Source: Hofstenia miamia
Taxonomy: Eukaryota > Xenacoelomorpha > Acoela
Assembly: GCA_004352715.1 (NCBI GenBank)
Contig: SCFE01000045.1
Location: forward strand, 510,090 to 574,089
Direction: 5' to 3'
Length of the DNA: 64,000 nt
A program made the translations under genes and the position numbers. Below the pieces are notes generated by a model that was given only the letters and a program-made list of their open reading frames with translations, was not told the DNA's origin and did no database searches. Below, piece after piece: positions 46,861 through 60,190 of this stretch; positions within the stretch are counted from its first letter, which is position 1; each line of letters begins with the position of its first letter.

Positions 46861-49081
46861 AATATTGAATTGTCAATATAAGTAGAAATATAGATACTAT
46901 GATATTCTATTAACACCATCATCGGCAATCTGAAAATATGTTCTGTGGAAGAATAGGGTCCCAAAAAACAAAAAATACTTTGATTCATTTGTACAATCTT
47001 AACATAACAGAAAATATCTTGAAAACCAAATGGTTTCTTGTTCAGTTTTTCATGACGCGCCGAATTTATTTAAATCCCTAATAAATTTTGGCTTGAAATA
47101 TAATCAAATGTTTTGCAGTAAGCCGCAGGAGTATTAATGTCTTTATGCAATGTGTACGTCAGCATCTCTTATAGGAAGGCATGTTTGAGCTTTGAACTGT
47201 TGATGTGTATCCACTCATGAGTTAGGCCACGATAATTGCGATGTGAGTATCAATGTTTTCTCGAGCATTAATTAATTAACCTCACCCCTTATTTAGCAAG
47301 GTCTACTGCATAGCGTGTCATATCCGCAATGCTCATTAAATAGTGCAAATTATCTTAGTACTGATGACCTTTCACACGTATTTTAATATAAGTTATTATT
47401 GCTAAGGTATGATAACTTGCATTCAAGATTTTGTTTTTGTACCAAAAAGTTAAGATTTTTACTGGGACTAATTAAGACTAATTAACAATTGTAATTATTC
47501 CATGATTATCAAATGAATTGATTTTTTTACAAAGTTCTGTTTCTTCTCATTTGAATTCAATAGACATTTTTAAGCATATTTGTATTCAACTAGATTCAAC
47601 TGCACACATCTATCTTTCAATTATTAGGTTTTACCGAAACTTAAACAGCTGCATTTTTAAATAAATCAGTACATTCATCAAAGTTTAATGACAGAGGGTC
47701 TCTTTACTTCCTAAATAATTCACGTGGCTGACCATAAAATCCAGTTGACCTGCATTACTTAAGAGATACTGAAACTGCCAGGAAGTTTTGAATATCTATT
47801 CTTCTATTAGGCATAATTTCTCCTAGTTAAGTAACAGCTTAATAATTATGACAGTGGCAGTAAATGAAGAAATACATAATTTGCATCTTACACATTCTTT
47901 GAAATCAACGGTAACTGCATAAATTTAATACTTATTCATTAACTCAAAAGCTAGGCGGCTTCAATGTGAACACAAATGTGCATACGTATACCTGCAGATT
48001 AAAACTTAATAATTCTCTGAGTAGCTTAGGTATGGAATTTTTTGAACATAGTTTAGCCTGCAGCTTACCAGTTTTTGAAAATTAAGAGGCAAAGGTACAT
48101 AAATATGACATTTCTTTCAATTCCCACATGTGGAATTTAGATTTTTTTGCGATTTTCTTGTTAAATCAATACTTTCCATATTTTCTGTGTTTCAAATGTA
48201 GAGCATGGAAGTAATTCTATGTGTTTTCCGAGATTGAATTCCTGGGCGATTACTTTCAATAGAAAGAATTGCTAGACCGCATATTCGACTGGACGTCATT
48301 CCAAAACAAATTTCATAAAAAATTGAATTCTGCATAAAGAAATTTGTGATTATGAAAAATCAGAGATAAATCTCTAACCACCACAGAAATATTTTGTGAT
48401 TAATGGCATTTACAAAGTTTGATCGATGACTGGAAATGTAGAATCGTCTGATACAATTGAGAATAGTTAGCAATATTAATGATGCTAATTAAAACTTTTT
48501 TAAACAAAAAAATGCTTTATTATTTTCAATTATTAAAGAATCTATTATTGACTGTCTTCATGACATATAATGTATAAATTTATTGCACATGCACAACTTT
48601 GTGATCAAGGACGTAGGCAGGATTTTAAATTGTGGCGGGGGTCCGAAAAACTGACAAGTTAACTACGTAATTCTTTAAATTAATATATTCAAATAACACA
48701 TTTGCTTTGGAAGGCGCGCTAATTGGGCGAGGGGCATGGCTGGGTGCCCTCCCCCTTTCCCATCCATCTGGTAACGCAACTGTTTGCAATGTTAATTAAG
48801 AATAAAAATTCCAAAATTTAACAAATCTTAAATAATATAGAGTTGCAAAAAATAATGATTCTTCATGTAAGAACGAGATTTGAAAAGGCGTTATACTGCA
48901 TGGATTTTAAATTTTTCAATTGCTGTACTCTCTTAGAATTTAAGGCCCATCTCTTATTATAAAGTCCTACTTTGCAAATCAACAACACTTATCTTAGAAA
49001 GACTTAACTCATTAATAATGTTGCGTTTCAGAGAAATTTACATTTCATGCTTTTGTTAGATTTAATGTATTTTTTTCCTAG
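46861..49081. other. Gene B intron 6, right part
   Basis: No gene is visible in the intron sequence. At about 48605-48780 a GC-richer block (GGACGTAGGCAGGATTTT, GGCGAGGGGCATGGCTGGG) resembles a worn CAGGC/GTAGCC-type repeat, but both ends are not definable. Confidence 0.45.
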
Positions 49082-49273
49082 GTAGCTGAAAGGCTGAATC
49101 TGGAACAATTAACAATAGTTTGTCCTAAGGATCCAACGGGTTTGAAGAATGCTACACTTATGGAATTTGGAGGACCATGTCAGGCAACCTTGACAGCAGG
49201 AACAGACATTGTTGCGTACGTGGAATTTGGAGACGGACTTTCTGAATATATCAGAGTTAATGATCCAAAACAG
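49082..49273 (+). CDS. Gene B exon 7: second PKD-like repeat, first half
   Basis: The exon of 64 codons has phase 0 at both ends (TTTCCTAG / CAG|GTTTTA). It reads VAERLNLEQLTIVCPKDPTG, then GGPCQATLTAGTDIVAYVEF followed by GDG. The VEFGDG motif corresponds to the W.FGDG core of PKD domains. Two cysteines could form an internal bridge. Confidence 0.75.
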
Positions 49274-51597
49274 GTTTTAGATTTCATATAAAATATGTTA
49301 TACATGTAAAATGCATTCTAAGATGTATTCATTATATGCTTAAGCTGCTCAACGTGAATTTCAAAATAGCAAAAGATTTTTCAAAGTTTTTTAACTTTGT
49401 TATTAGTAGAGCGAATATTTTAAATTTGGTGAAAATACAGCGATTCTTTAATCCTTGAGGAGGTTATTCCAAATAGTGATTGTTGGAACGCTATATGAAT
49501 GCTCCCAAGCGAATGCTTTGTTTGATGTTTCGAAACATACTTATTCCATATTTTTTTCTATTCAATGCATTTTTTGTGTGCGAAAAAAATTCCGTTGGCG
49601 GCACATGATCAACGCTTGTATGGTTATATTTGTTTGTAAATACGACGTTTAAAATATTTATTATATTGTGGGTCAACAAATTTATGATTTGGCCAAACTT
49701 TTTTCCTAGGAAAAATCCAAATATGTTGTTATCAAATTCATGGGAAGGGGAGAAAAATTCCTAATCAAGATCAAGCAATTTGTAGACACTGAAAATATGG
49801 TTGATAGCCACTTTTTTGAGAAATGGAAATATTCGAACAGAAGTTTAAAGCAGACTTTAGGACGTCTTAAACAAATGTCGATATTTACTTAGACGTCGCA
49901 TATATAAGCAAAGTAAGGATAATGAGTGTCATTTTAAGTCAATAATAACTAAAGTTAACTGAAGGATCAAATTAATCACACTGCATGAAAACAGAGAGTC
50001 AACTAATGTGAGACAGACACCATGCTCGCAAAATAAAGATCCTTCAGATTTAGCTACTGTGTAGAAATTATTTCGGGAATACTAAAGTCACAAAGAAATT
50101 AATCAAGCCAAGTCTAATTTAACATTGTACGATATTGCTGTTAAACAAAGGGTAATATATTTAGGTGATACTCAAGATTCAATAAACTTTGTCAATGTTA
50201 AGGTATACAGTAGCTAATCAGTCAGGTACAGAGTTGACTAGAGCGATAGTTTCATCAATTGACAGATTGTCTTCAGTAACTTGACCATTGAAATGTAACC
50301 TCAAGTTGTAAATTCTAAGTTTTGATTTCTTGAGGACATTTTGACAAAAATTTCTTCTAGAGGAGATCGTCTTCAAGAGATGAAAATTTGAATCACAAGA
50401 AAGCATTGAAGTGCTTAATTACTTGCAATTACCTTTTCAAGAAAATATATATTTATATTAATTTGCACCAATAACATGTGAGAAAGAAATGAAAATACGT
50501 CCATATTTGTTTATGACAAAAAAGGGGTTTTACATTTCCAGTACACAGTGTATCTTTAGAACTTGAATTAAATCTATATTGACCCAGACTAGAGGAAAAA
50601 TTATGATTTTTCTAGGTGCTGTGATTAGATTTAGATAATAATGTGTAGCTGCAAAGCTCAAGGAAATGTATTGATAATGTTTATGAAAATAGAGATTGGT
50701 AAAAATTCTAATTGAATATTTCTTTTGTGAACACTGCATAACTTTTTTTCATATTTAATTAAGTTTATAAATACAGAAAAATATAGATCTAATAACAATT
50801 ACTGTACTTCAGTTATACAATATGTGCAAAGCATTACAAATCAATTTGAAATAAAATGGCAAACTACGTATCGCAGGCCCTTCACAAACATTTTTAAGTT
50901 TGGGGCCATGACCCCGCAGCGTTAAATTAATTAATCACGGCACTGCATATTAATGATACAAAGATATACGCGAGGATATCTTTTTGAACAAAGAATATCC
51001 TTAGCCCTCTTTTTCACCTTAACTTTAAGAGAAATTTTATTGAAGTTAGCTATGAGTCTTTGAACTATGAAAAATAATTAATTCTAAATTATTTGAGTTT
51101 AAATATTAACAAGGATTTTAAATCAATTTATTGATTGTGTGGGGGATTGACGATAGTCATTATCAATAGATTATATTATCGCCTCTAAAATGTATAAAAA
51201 ATTACTTCTAAAATTAAGCCAATATTGCTAAGGAGTAGTTCAGTTGAACACACAAAAAAATTAATGGGTTCTTAAGAGAGCATTCAGACCACTCCCAAGA
51301 TCTTCAACATTTGGGTCTCATTAGAAAGCGTGAAAAGCTTTTATATTAACACATTCCTAATTATATTTTTATAGTTTTAGTCATGAAGGTAGGTGTGTTT
51401 GCAAAACGTCCAGAACAATGCCCCCCCCACTTGAATATGTTTTGTCAATTTCTATGTATATAGTTTCATCTAATTAATTTATATTGATCAGAATATAGAA
51501 CTAATATAAGACTGAATAATTTTATTGAAATAGTAGTAATGTGGATTTACTTTAATTGTTGTAGATTACTGTACTTTACAATATATATTCTCTTTAG

Positions 51598-51705
51598 GAG
51601 AGTGCGGGAGCAACAGTTTTGCAGTACTACAAGAACAATCCATCTTCATCACCCTTTTTAGATTGTGAATATTGGGCTTTTCCTTCCAAAAGATTTAAAA
51701 CAGCG
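51598..51705 (+). CDS. Gene B exon 8
   Basis: The exon of 36 codons has phase 0 at both ends (ATTCTCTTTAG / GCG|GTAGTA). It reads ESAGATVLQYYKNNPSSSPF then LDCEYWAFPSKRFKTA. It continues the second PKD-like region after ..NDPKQ of exon 7. By itself it has no diagnostic motif. It is supported by splice sites, phase and composition. Confidence 0.6.
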
Positions 51706-53084
51706 GTAGTATTTTCCTCAATCTTAAATTTGTAAGAATATTACAAAAAACCCTACAAGGCTGCTGCTAACTTTCAATTCTGTTGTTAATATGCCATGGA
51801 GATGAGCATTTGTATTTATTTGATAAGGTTTTTGTTAGCATTGTTAGGCAAAATACTGGGTTTTTCATGTCTAATTCCACTTCGTATATGTGCATTTCAT
51901 ACTATTGGAACTAACATAAAATATATTTTTCTACTAAGTCAAATGATGCCTGTGTCAACATATTTGTAAATTCACTAAAAAGGCCCTCTCTCTCAAGTAA
52001 CAGGCTAAATAGCCCTATGTCTAGTTTTGATAGAGGAAAAACAATTTCTTTTTCCTTTGGATTGGTGTTGTACAATAAATAGAATTGCTCATAAGTACGT
52101 TGAAATTTCAATAATCAGAAAATATTTCCGTTTTTGAAGGAAAATGCGATATTTGAAATTTATTTTCTGCAAATAGTTATACAGTATATAAGAATGGAGA
52201 CAAGACTTTGTTTAAGATATTAAAAAGAATTGTGGATTAATTCATTTAGAAATTGAAGAATTTGTGTAATTTCGTTAATGCTAGTTACTGAATGCAATTT
52301 ATGGCAGTTCATGGACTTCTACGATAATTTACTAACGTAGAAATCTATAGATAGTTATATAAAATACTCTTAAAGTGCGCAAGGAGAAACATTAGTGGGT
52401 GAAATACTTTAACCAATTAGTGGTAAACGTAATCATTGGCTTATTGAGATTTCTTTCTCACTTAAAGACTCGGCAGTGGAAATAGATTTGGACGCGATTC
52501 ATGGTGTGAATTTGAACTTTTTTCCACCTAAAGTGCGATTACGCTATGATCTTAATTTTTACTCTAAATCACAAATCATAATTGGTAATTGAATTTTCTA
52601 TGTAATAGTGACAGATTTCTAATTTTAGTTAAGATTAGGTATTAGGTTACAAGAGTTAATTCAGTTCTTATGCATAAAAACTAGGGCATGGGGCAAAAAA
52701 ATGTTAAGCGGGCCAATTTATTTATCTTAATTGCTTCGAATTCCCATAATATCATTATGGATGCAAGAAAGAATAATTAGTTCTCATTAAAATTGATTTT
52801 GTATGAAATTGTCCATGATACTGTAAAATTTCTCAGTAAATTTTGATTAGATTTATTTGTGCAGCCACAAAAACCATTCCAAATTTCTGCTGAAAAGGTG
52901 GGAGGCCTTGGTCCCCATATATTATTATATTTGGTTAAGTAATACATCATGTAATATCCTCTAATAATGAGTAAATGATTAATATTAAAAATCCCTTCTA
53001 TACTAAATTTAAGGTAATCGCCGATTCCCGCTATTATTAGGACTGACCACCCATGGCATATACATATATAAATATACATATATA

Positions 53085-53545
53085 NNNNNNNNNNNNNNNN
53101 NNNNNNNNNNNNNNNNNNNNNNNNNNNNNNNNNNNNNNNNNNNNNNNNNNNNNNNNNNNNNNNNNNNNNNNNNNNNNNNNNNNNNNNNNNNNNNNNNNNN
53201 NNNNNNNNNNNNNNNNNNNNNNNNNNNNNNNNNNNNNNNNNNNNNNNNNNNNNNNNNNNNNNNNNNNNNNNNNNNNNNNNNNNNNNNNNNNNNNNNNNNN
53301 NNNNNNNNNNNNNNNNNNNNNNNNNNNNNNNNNNNNNNNNNNNNNNNNNNNNNNNNNNNNNNNNNNNNNNNNNNNNNNNNNNNNNNNNNNNNNNNNNNNN
53401 NNNNNNNNNNNNNNNNNNNNNNNNNNNNNNNNNNNNNNNNNNNNNNNNNNNNNNNNNNNNNNNNNNNNNNNNNNNNNNNNNNNNNNNNNNNNNNNNNNNN
53501 NNNNNNNNNNNNNNNNNNNNNNNNNNNNNNNNNNNNNNNNNNNNN
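53085..53545. other. Assembly gap (461 N)
   Basis: The gap is bounded by TA-rich sequence in intron 8 of gene B. Confidence 0.95.
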
Positions 53546-54119
53546 TATATATATATACTGGTATAGAAAGTAAAAGTTTTGCACAGAAAATAAGCAATGG
53601 AATTTCTTTGGAATTTGCTCTAAAAATTATTGCTTGCAGAAATTCTTATTATGCGTTTCGTTTATGGCGTGTGGGATTACTTGTGATTGATACGGTAATT
53701 GTTTCTCAACAACCCGAAGCGGACCTTTCATGTTTTTGTTGTAAAAGTTGGGCTCTATATAATAAAAAAACAAACTCCGCTAACTTGTTTGTTTAAATAA
53801 TTGTTTATCTTGCTTCTTTGACACATTCCATTGCTAATTTTGTTCTCTATTCCCATTGACTAATGATTAATTTTGTTTTCACCCTATCAGAATTTTAAAT
53901 TTTATGAAACAACTAGTTGTCTATATTAGATAATTACCTTGCAATAATGTTTTTATTATTAATTAAAATGCTTAATTTTATTCAAATTATTATATTTTTT
54001 AAATTTTCTTTTTATCTAAAACACAAAATCATTCCCATGGGAATTCCCACGAAAAATTATTAGGCCCATCAAATGATAATTCCAATTGCTACAGCAACCC
54101 TATATATATATATATATAC

Positions 54120-54190
54120 CAGGTTTGTCCATGGGAATGTTAATGAATGGGATGAGATTGGACAACCCTGTGTTGCGTGAATTTTTTGGT
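54120..54190 (+). repeat. Left end-like motif TTTGTCCATGGGAATG
   Basis: CAGGTTTGTCCATGGGAATG begins at 54120 after a (TA)n tract. The inverted, related sequence CATATTCCATGGACAAGCCTCTG ends at 60190. Both are followed on the inner side by GGGATGAGAT/ATCTCATGG and TTGTGTG-rich words. They could be the two ends of one 6-kb hAT-like element enclosing the piggyBac and LINE relics, or ends of two separate copies. Confidence 0.4.
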
Positions 54191-55682
54191 TTGTTGCATA
54201 CACAACACAATATGCTGTGTGAGGAAATACAAATCCAGCCCCACAAAGTTAATTAATTGGATTTATCCAACATAATTCTCTTCCAAATATATTTCTATTT
54301 TCAAACTTACTTGCAAACCGAATTATTTAGGTAATGCAAATACAGCATAATCCTAATTGGTTAGGTTAGTAATATGAATGCGATCTTACAATATGTTTTA
54401 AAAATGGCACCTTAAAATAAATTTATTATATAATTATTATAATTATTTTAATAATTTAGATATAGGGTCTGAATTTACCAGAAAATTATAAATTATTTAC
54501 AAATAAACAAAATATTCCACTACAATAATGGACTCGATTTTGTTGTGATTCTATACACTATTTTGCATTAGGTGTTACCATGATTTGAATAAATGGTTAA
54601 TTAAAGAGTGTCATATGCAAAAATTTTAAATAAAAATCATTTTACTGGTGTATGATGATCACATTTATTACTTATTTCGCTCTTAAGATACTAAAAACAC
54701 AACATATGGTTTGATTAAAGTTTATTCATTTATTAAATATCTAATACAGCCAATTGAGATCCCCGTGCATTGTGCATTGCATGGGCAGGTTCCTAGTAGC
54801 TTTTGAAATATCATCCAAGTTAATCCACACATTTCCTTACAATTATCATTTTTTTAAATTTCTATAATTAACGAATTAATAACGATTTTCACATAATTCA
54901 AGCACAAAATAATTCTTAGCACTAATTTTTACAAGTAAGATGAAGCAAATTTTTGCATAGATGTGTCAATATCCACGTACAGTATTTACCAATTTCTTAA
55001 TAGGCTTGGTGAAAAATGTGTGAAAATGTGATCAATACCAAACACATATATATGGTTATCTAAAATGAGACAATATCTTTTCAGTAATTCGGTTTTAGCA
55101 GCAATGTGGGAGCTGCTGGGCACCCAGCGATTGAGATGAGTTTAGATTTTTACACCAGTGATGGTTTTTGCTAGTCTGGCTTTAGTAACCCTAAAACTAG
55201 GCGTTGGCAGTTATATTTTCATACTAACTTGGGTTTATACATGTGCATAACATGTAGACTTAATATTTCCGGCTTAACGGGATTTGGGTTTCGGTATCTC
55301 ATTCTGTGCCAATCTTCGGGACAAGTTTTTTTGGGTTTACAAGGGCTGTGCCTGAAAACACACTCCCACTCACACATTTGAGTTTTAGATTCGTTTGGAT
55401 TTGTCACCTGTGTTACTGCGATTTTTAGCTTTAAGCAGTGTTTTTAGTACTTCCTTTAGTTTTAGTGAAAATGAAAATTCTGAGGAATTGCTATTTAGAA
55501 AGATGGTGATTTTTATTGGAATCTACTTGATAAAATAGTTGTAATATTTTAGATTATAATTTTTATCACCATAGTTCTTCTAAATATGAATGGGTGTAAT
55601 TACAAATTGTTTTTAGAATTAGAATTTATTAAATAAATTCAAAATACATCTGACTTACAGATAGACAACCAAAATATTTTAA

Positions 55683-57028
55683 CCCTTATCAGAACACCTG
55701 ATTTTTTTTTACCTCAAAGGGACATGTTATCACAATTTGTGGTCAATACGAAAATTTGCATGCAATATTACATTAAGAAGTTGCTTGATTATTCACTGGA
55801 AGTTATATGATTAAAGAGGCTACTTTGGATTACCCACTTTGAATTTGAAAGTAAATATTACAGGATGTTCCATACAAAACTGCAAACGTAAACGAGAATA
55901 AACTTTCGAATTGTTAATGGAAACTTAAAAGCTAATTGGTTATTTTTAAGAGTAAATTCAAGTCGACTAGATTCTTAGTTAAGTCGTTTTGATTTCTATA
56001 ATCAAAATTACAGAGTGTTTCCTACATAAATATTGAAGAGACCAAATTAATTTAAAAGTGAAAACACTGACTTTGTATTTGAACTGACTACAAAAAAGTC
56101 TAGAAATTACAACCTCTACACTTGGTGACTTTCTTTATCATACGATTATCTAGACAACAACTCATTCCACAGTCATCGCATTTATATCTGGAACGTTTGC
56201 CTCATTTCTTGCAACACTTAGACTCCTTGTTGGAAAATATTTCTATGTCACCCACAGTTGTTTCTTCAAATTGCCCAATATCTTCACTATCATCGTCAAC
56301 ATCTTCTATATCAAATCCCAATTTCATTGACATCATCACCCGCATTTATTTCATCCATAAATGTTCTTTGACGTGGCCGTTCCATATTGAAATAATGACT
56401 TACATTTCACTTTGTCAATCAGGATATTCAACTGAGAATCCCTGGGGTGGACAACACAATACTAAGATTTTTTTAAATGACAATTGTGTATTTTTATAAA
56501 CCAAATTATGCAGGAAATCATGTAGAAACGATAGATTTATTTTTAAAAAAATGCTAAATAACATATATATTATAATGTTATTTCTTCTAAAAATACACTC
56601 CTATAATCAATCAAGGTACTTAAACTATGCTTAATTTACATGTTAATGATAGAAGTTAAATGAATACCTGAACAAAAATTACAGATAAGGAATGAGCAGT
56701 GTGTAATTGGCTGTTTCAAATTATTTCATAGCTTCATTTTACTTGTGCTTGAAATACGACATGAAACTATGTGTTTCTCACATAGAAATCAAGTTGAACA
56801 CAGCTTCCATATTTTGCGGTCACACATCTTGAATCAAAGTCCTGATTTTCAAATGGTCTAATTTTGCAAAAGCAAGTGATAAGTATGATATATTCTCTTC
56901 CCATACATTGCCATTAATACTAATTAGCGGGATATTGGTGTAATTATGACTCGAAGCAAATAACTAATGAAGTGCGTTTCAATAAACTGCTGTCAACCAA
57001 ATTTTGTGGTCACTTGTCTTGATAAGGG
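55683..57028 (-). mobile_element. Internally deleted piggyBac-like element
   Basis: The left end is TTAA (55679-55682) followed by CCCTTATCA. The right end carries the inverted TGATAAGGG at 57020-57028, followed by TAAG instead of TTAA. CCCT ends on a TTAA target define piggyBac elements. On the minus strand at about 56385 an ATG starts MERPRQRTFMDEINAGDDVN, an acidic N-terminus. After one frameshift it goes on through DIEDVDDDSEDIG directly to a Cys-rich tail, KCCKK, stop, GKRSRYKCDDCGMSCC, ending by about 56115. That tail is the piggyBac C-terminal RING-like finger. Start and finger are only about 65 codons apart, so the entire catalytic core has been deleted. Confidence 0.75.
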
Positions 57029-57455
57029 TAAGATGTTTGTCTGGAAAAGCATTTAAAAATTTCCGAGAGGGTTGGAGGCCTGTTCCTGTGTTTCGTTCAT
57101 GTAGGCGCTGTTGCTCAACTTTCTCGCTTGGAAATGATTTCTTTTAATCAATGATCAGTGGAATTTGATATTGTGTTTTAGAATGCTGCATCTCTTGAAA
57201 CGAAAACTTCTGAACAGGGAGTAAAATTAGCAGTGATAATATAATTTATGAATCTTCTTTAGATTTTATCAATATACATAGTTTAATTGCTCTTCACCAA
57301 ACAGTAATGCAGTAAGCCAACTGAGGAAAAAAGAGTCATTTATATAATTTTCGGGCATAAGAAAGAGAAACAGTTAATGAAAAAAGTTTCTTAATGAAGT
57401 AAAAATCTGTGGAAAGTTTCTTGGCTAGATGATCAACATGATTTTTGAAACAAAG

Positions 57456-58855
57456 TTATTTATCTAGAATAACTTCCAATAAGGTGATGCTATTTAGTCG
57501 TATGATGAATGAGATTTTGGTTGGCATTTCATGCTTGCGATTGAGCGTAATGACAATTTCTTGCGATTTTTGTTCACTAAGAATGAAATTTTCATGACAC
57601 CAATTTTGAATTGCCGCAATAATAGCAGGCGCATCATCCTTGCCCATTTTCCCAGGGACACAACATGTAATGTCGTCAGCAAATTTGATGATGCTTGCCT
57701 CTGCATCTTCTAGATGAGCTTTAACAGACATTATCTCTATACTTTGCATTCCTGTGGGATAACGTTTTTCAATTTGATGGCAGGATTTAAGGAATACACA
57801 AACCCCTCCGCTATTCTTTTTGTTGAAATCTATTTTAGAGTGATCGTATGGAGTAAGGCCCGTGCCCGGCCCGTAGCCCGAATGCAAAGAAATAGGTGAG
57901 TTGGTTTGTCCGTGCCCGTATCCCAAATCCATTATGCCCGTAGCTATAATTTAACTAAAATTACTTGTATAACAAGAAAAATTGCTAGTGTGCTATTATT
58001 CAATGCCTACCTAAATAGTCGTAACATCTATCAATGCAGACTACATGAAAAACCGCATAAGGTAGTTTTGTTGGCATCACTGAAAAGTCTAATTGTACAA
58101 CTACAGTGCTAAGTTAAGATTTATGAACACAATTTGTTAATTCATTGACAACCCAGCATTAAATCACAACGATAATTGACAGCACAAGAAACTATGAAAA
58201 TACTTTAAATAGTCGGTTTGTTCATTTTTTACTGGAAACGGGGTCTTAGATATCACAATTAACACACACTGCTTGTATGACCTTGTAAAATGGGTAAATT
58301 GCAATAATTCGATTCAAAGGGTATGGAAGTTAACAACTTTCGATTTTTACGTTACAATATAATGCACATAAGTAGGTAATGTTTATCAATGCAATATCAA
58401 ATTTGAAATGGAATTCGCTGAAATTGAGGAAGACAGTTAGTTTTATGTGGCTTAGTCAAATACTTAATGCTCTATGTTGCAACTTTTGTTGTAAATCTAC
58501 ATGAGGGTCAGTGTTTCACAAAATACATATGCAAATTTAGAATTGATAGATAGAAAGTTCAACCAAATGATTTAAACAATTCAGATCCTTGAACAACTAC
58601 AAATAATCATGCCTAAATTGAAAGACCGTATGCCCAGCCCGTGCACATACACCTTTGTCTGTGCCCGTTATGGGCCCTAGCCTAGGTGATCGTGATGCAG
58701 AATATTATAGCCAGAGATGACCACGTAATCGTCATCAACATCTGAATTTAGCAAGCTTTCAGTTATACGCAACAAATATCAACATTATGACTGATGAGGT
58801 CAGCAGCGGGGTGAGGGCATGCCAAATCTTTTTTGATTGAACGAACTTTCACGAA
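57456..58855 (-). mobile_element. LINE relic (endonuclease joined to RT), split by a hAT-like element
   Basis: Minus-strand reading enters at about 58855. LISHNVDICC and, after a shift, TESLLNSDVDDDYVVISGYN are the middle of an APE-type endonuclease domain (S.TWL......V.I.GY). The frame is then cut at 58693 by a DNA element (57848-58685) and resumes at 57839 with KIDFNKKNSGGVCVFLKSC, the next endonuclease segment (GGV..Y.K). After QSIEIMSVKAH it jumps directly to SIIKFADDITC, the catalytic palm box of the reverse transcriptase, followed by AIQNWCHENFILSEQKSQEI. A large internal deletion has therefore removed the end of the endonuclease and most of the RT fingers. The copy belongs to a CR1/Jockey-like group with an APE endonuclease. 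Confidence 0.75.
57848..58685. mobile_element. hAT-like non-autonomous element with 8-bp target duplication
   Basis: The 8-mer GTGATCGT lies at 57840-57847 and again at 58686-58693, directly flanking an 838-bp element. Its ends are imperfect inverted repeats (left TGGAGTAAGGCCC, right read inward TAGGCTAGGGCCC), and both ends are packed with GCCCG words (GGCCCGTGCCCGGCCCGTAG on the left; GCCCAGCCCGTGC and GTGCCCGTTATGGGCCC on the right). An 8-bp duplication with GC-rich subterminal repeats is typical of hAT. The interior has no transposase. Removing the element and one duplication restores the LINE endonuclease reading order. Confidence 0.8.
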
Positions 58856-60119
58856 TAGAATAGAAAAGGGCTTAGATAGTCACTTCCTATCTTCAGTTTT
58901 TTCCTGTGATTAAAGATTTCGGATCCATCGATTTTTACAATCTGTGCCACTATTTATTAACTCCCTTCTCTTTGCGAGTGCTCTTTATTCTTTTCCAACA
59001 GCTTCACTAGTTATGTTTTTTCCAACAAAAATTTAAAGCTCAAAAGTCCTCAGTTTGGCAAGTTATAACAGACTTGGTCGCTTGTTCCAAATATTATCAA
59101 TTGTAACAATTGCTTTGCGAATTTTATCCTTTGAAAACTTTCCGATTCTACTAACGTCGACAGCATAGAAACTTACGTTCAGATGATTCACTACATTTTC
59201 AATTTGTATTTTGTCATTTAATGAGCACATATATCCTGATAAGCCCCGGATTCGCATGGCACTCTCAATAGCGGATCAATTTATTTTCCCAATGAAATTT
59301 GTCATTTGGATGTTCGTATTTCTTGAATTCATGTAAATTTTACTTTAATTTCCAATGAAATCGTATGAATCCATTTTTTGATTATGTTTTCCACCACTTC
59401 TAGATTTCTTGAGGATATCTGAGTAACTTTTATTGCTCTCACTAATTGTTGTTACAATGAGATATTTCATGTCCTCTATTAAAAAAATTCATTATCAAAA
59501 CCCCTTTTGAAATCATCAGATTTCGTATTATATTGACTAGCTAATTCCCCTCTTCAGTGTCACCACATTTTTGGAAATTGAATGATTTAGCTGGTGGCAT
59601 GCTTCCAAAAAATAGCATATCTTTGATATTGAGGTAATGAACAACCGATGTTTCAAAGGAGAGAAAGCAACTATTTTTTAAAAATCACACCCTATTTTAA
59701 CATTGCAATACACAAATTTAAATATTTTTAATTGGTACAAATTTATGTACCTCAGCACTGAAGCGGTTTTAAGCACACACGGTTTACCCAATGTGCAGGT
59801 ATTGTGAAATTTACTACACTGTTGTGTGTATGTTGTGTGACACAACGGCTTTTTGCAGTTGGTTGTTCGTTGTTGTGCGAAAAAACTCACACAACTGCAA
59901 GCCTGCACCTTTGTATTTCCCATAGCAGTCGATACTTGAAATTGAAAAATATATTTAAAGTTAAAGTTAATAAAGCCAATAACTTTTGTCGTTTTGCATG
60001 TCTCTTTCTACATGTAGTCCTATTTAGTAGAGACCAAACCAGTAAACTGACTCTCATAAATTTAATAATTTTATTTGAACTGTATTCCGTATAAAATTAT
60101 AATGGGAATCCCGTGGGAT

Positions 60120-60190
60120 GGAATGGATTGGGACATTCACAAATGGCCATGAGATGGGACAGAAGAACATATTCCATGGACAAGCCTCTG
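60120..60190 (-). repeat. Right end-like motif, inverted relative of 54120
   Basis: Read on the minus strand from 60190 it gives CAGAGGCTTGTCCATGGAAT followed by ATGTTCTTCTGTCCCATCTC. It matches the motif at 54120 in TTGTCCATGG.AAT. The bases outside (ATATACAG) and those outside the left motif (ATATATAC) are similar but not identical, so a target duplication is not established. Confidence 0.4.

Noticed and set aside
53640-53693. Possible extra exon of gene B (TTGCAG / ACG|GTAATT, reading NSYYAFRLWRVGLLVIDT)
   Set aside because: The AG and GT signals are present, but the peptide has no domain support. Exons 8 and 9 already join in phase without it, and it lies next to a gap.
57714-58112. Two plus-strand open frames around 57.7-58.1 kb
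   Set aside because: They overlap the antisense LINE relic and the GC-rich end of the hAT-like element and have no motif support.
59678-60094. Overlapping open frames with Cys-rich peptides (CVCCVTQRLF, CSCVSFFAQQ)
   Set aside because: The cysteines come from TGTTGTGTG/ACACAAC repeats near a transposon-like end. Both strands are open, as expected for such repeats.
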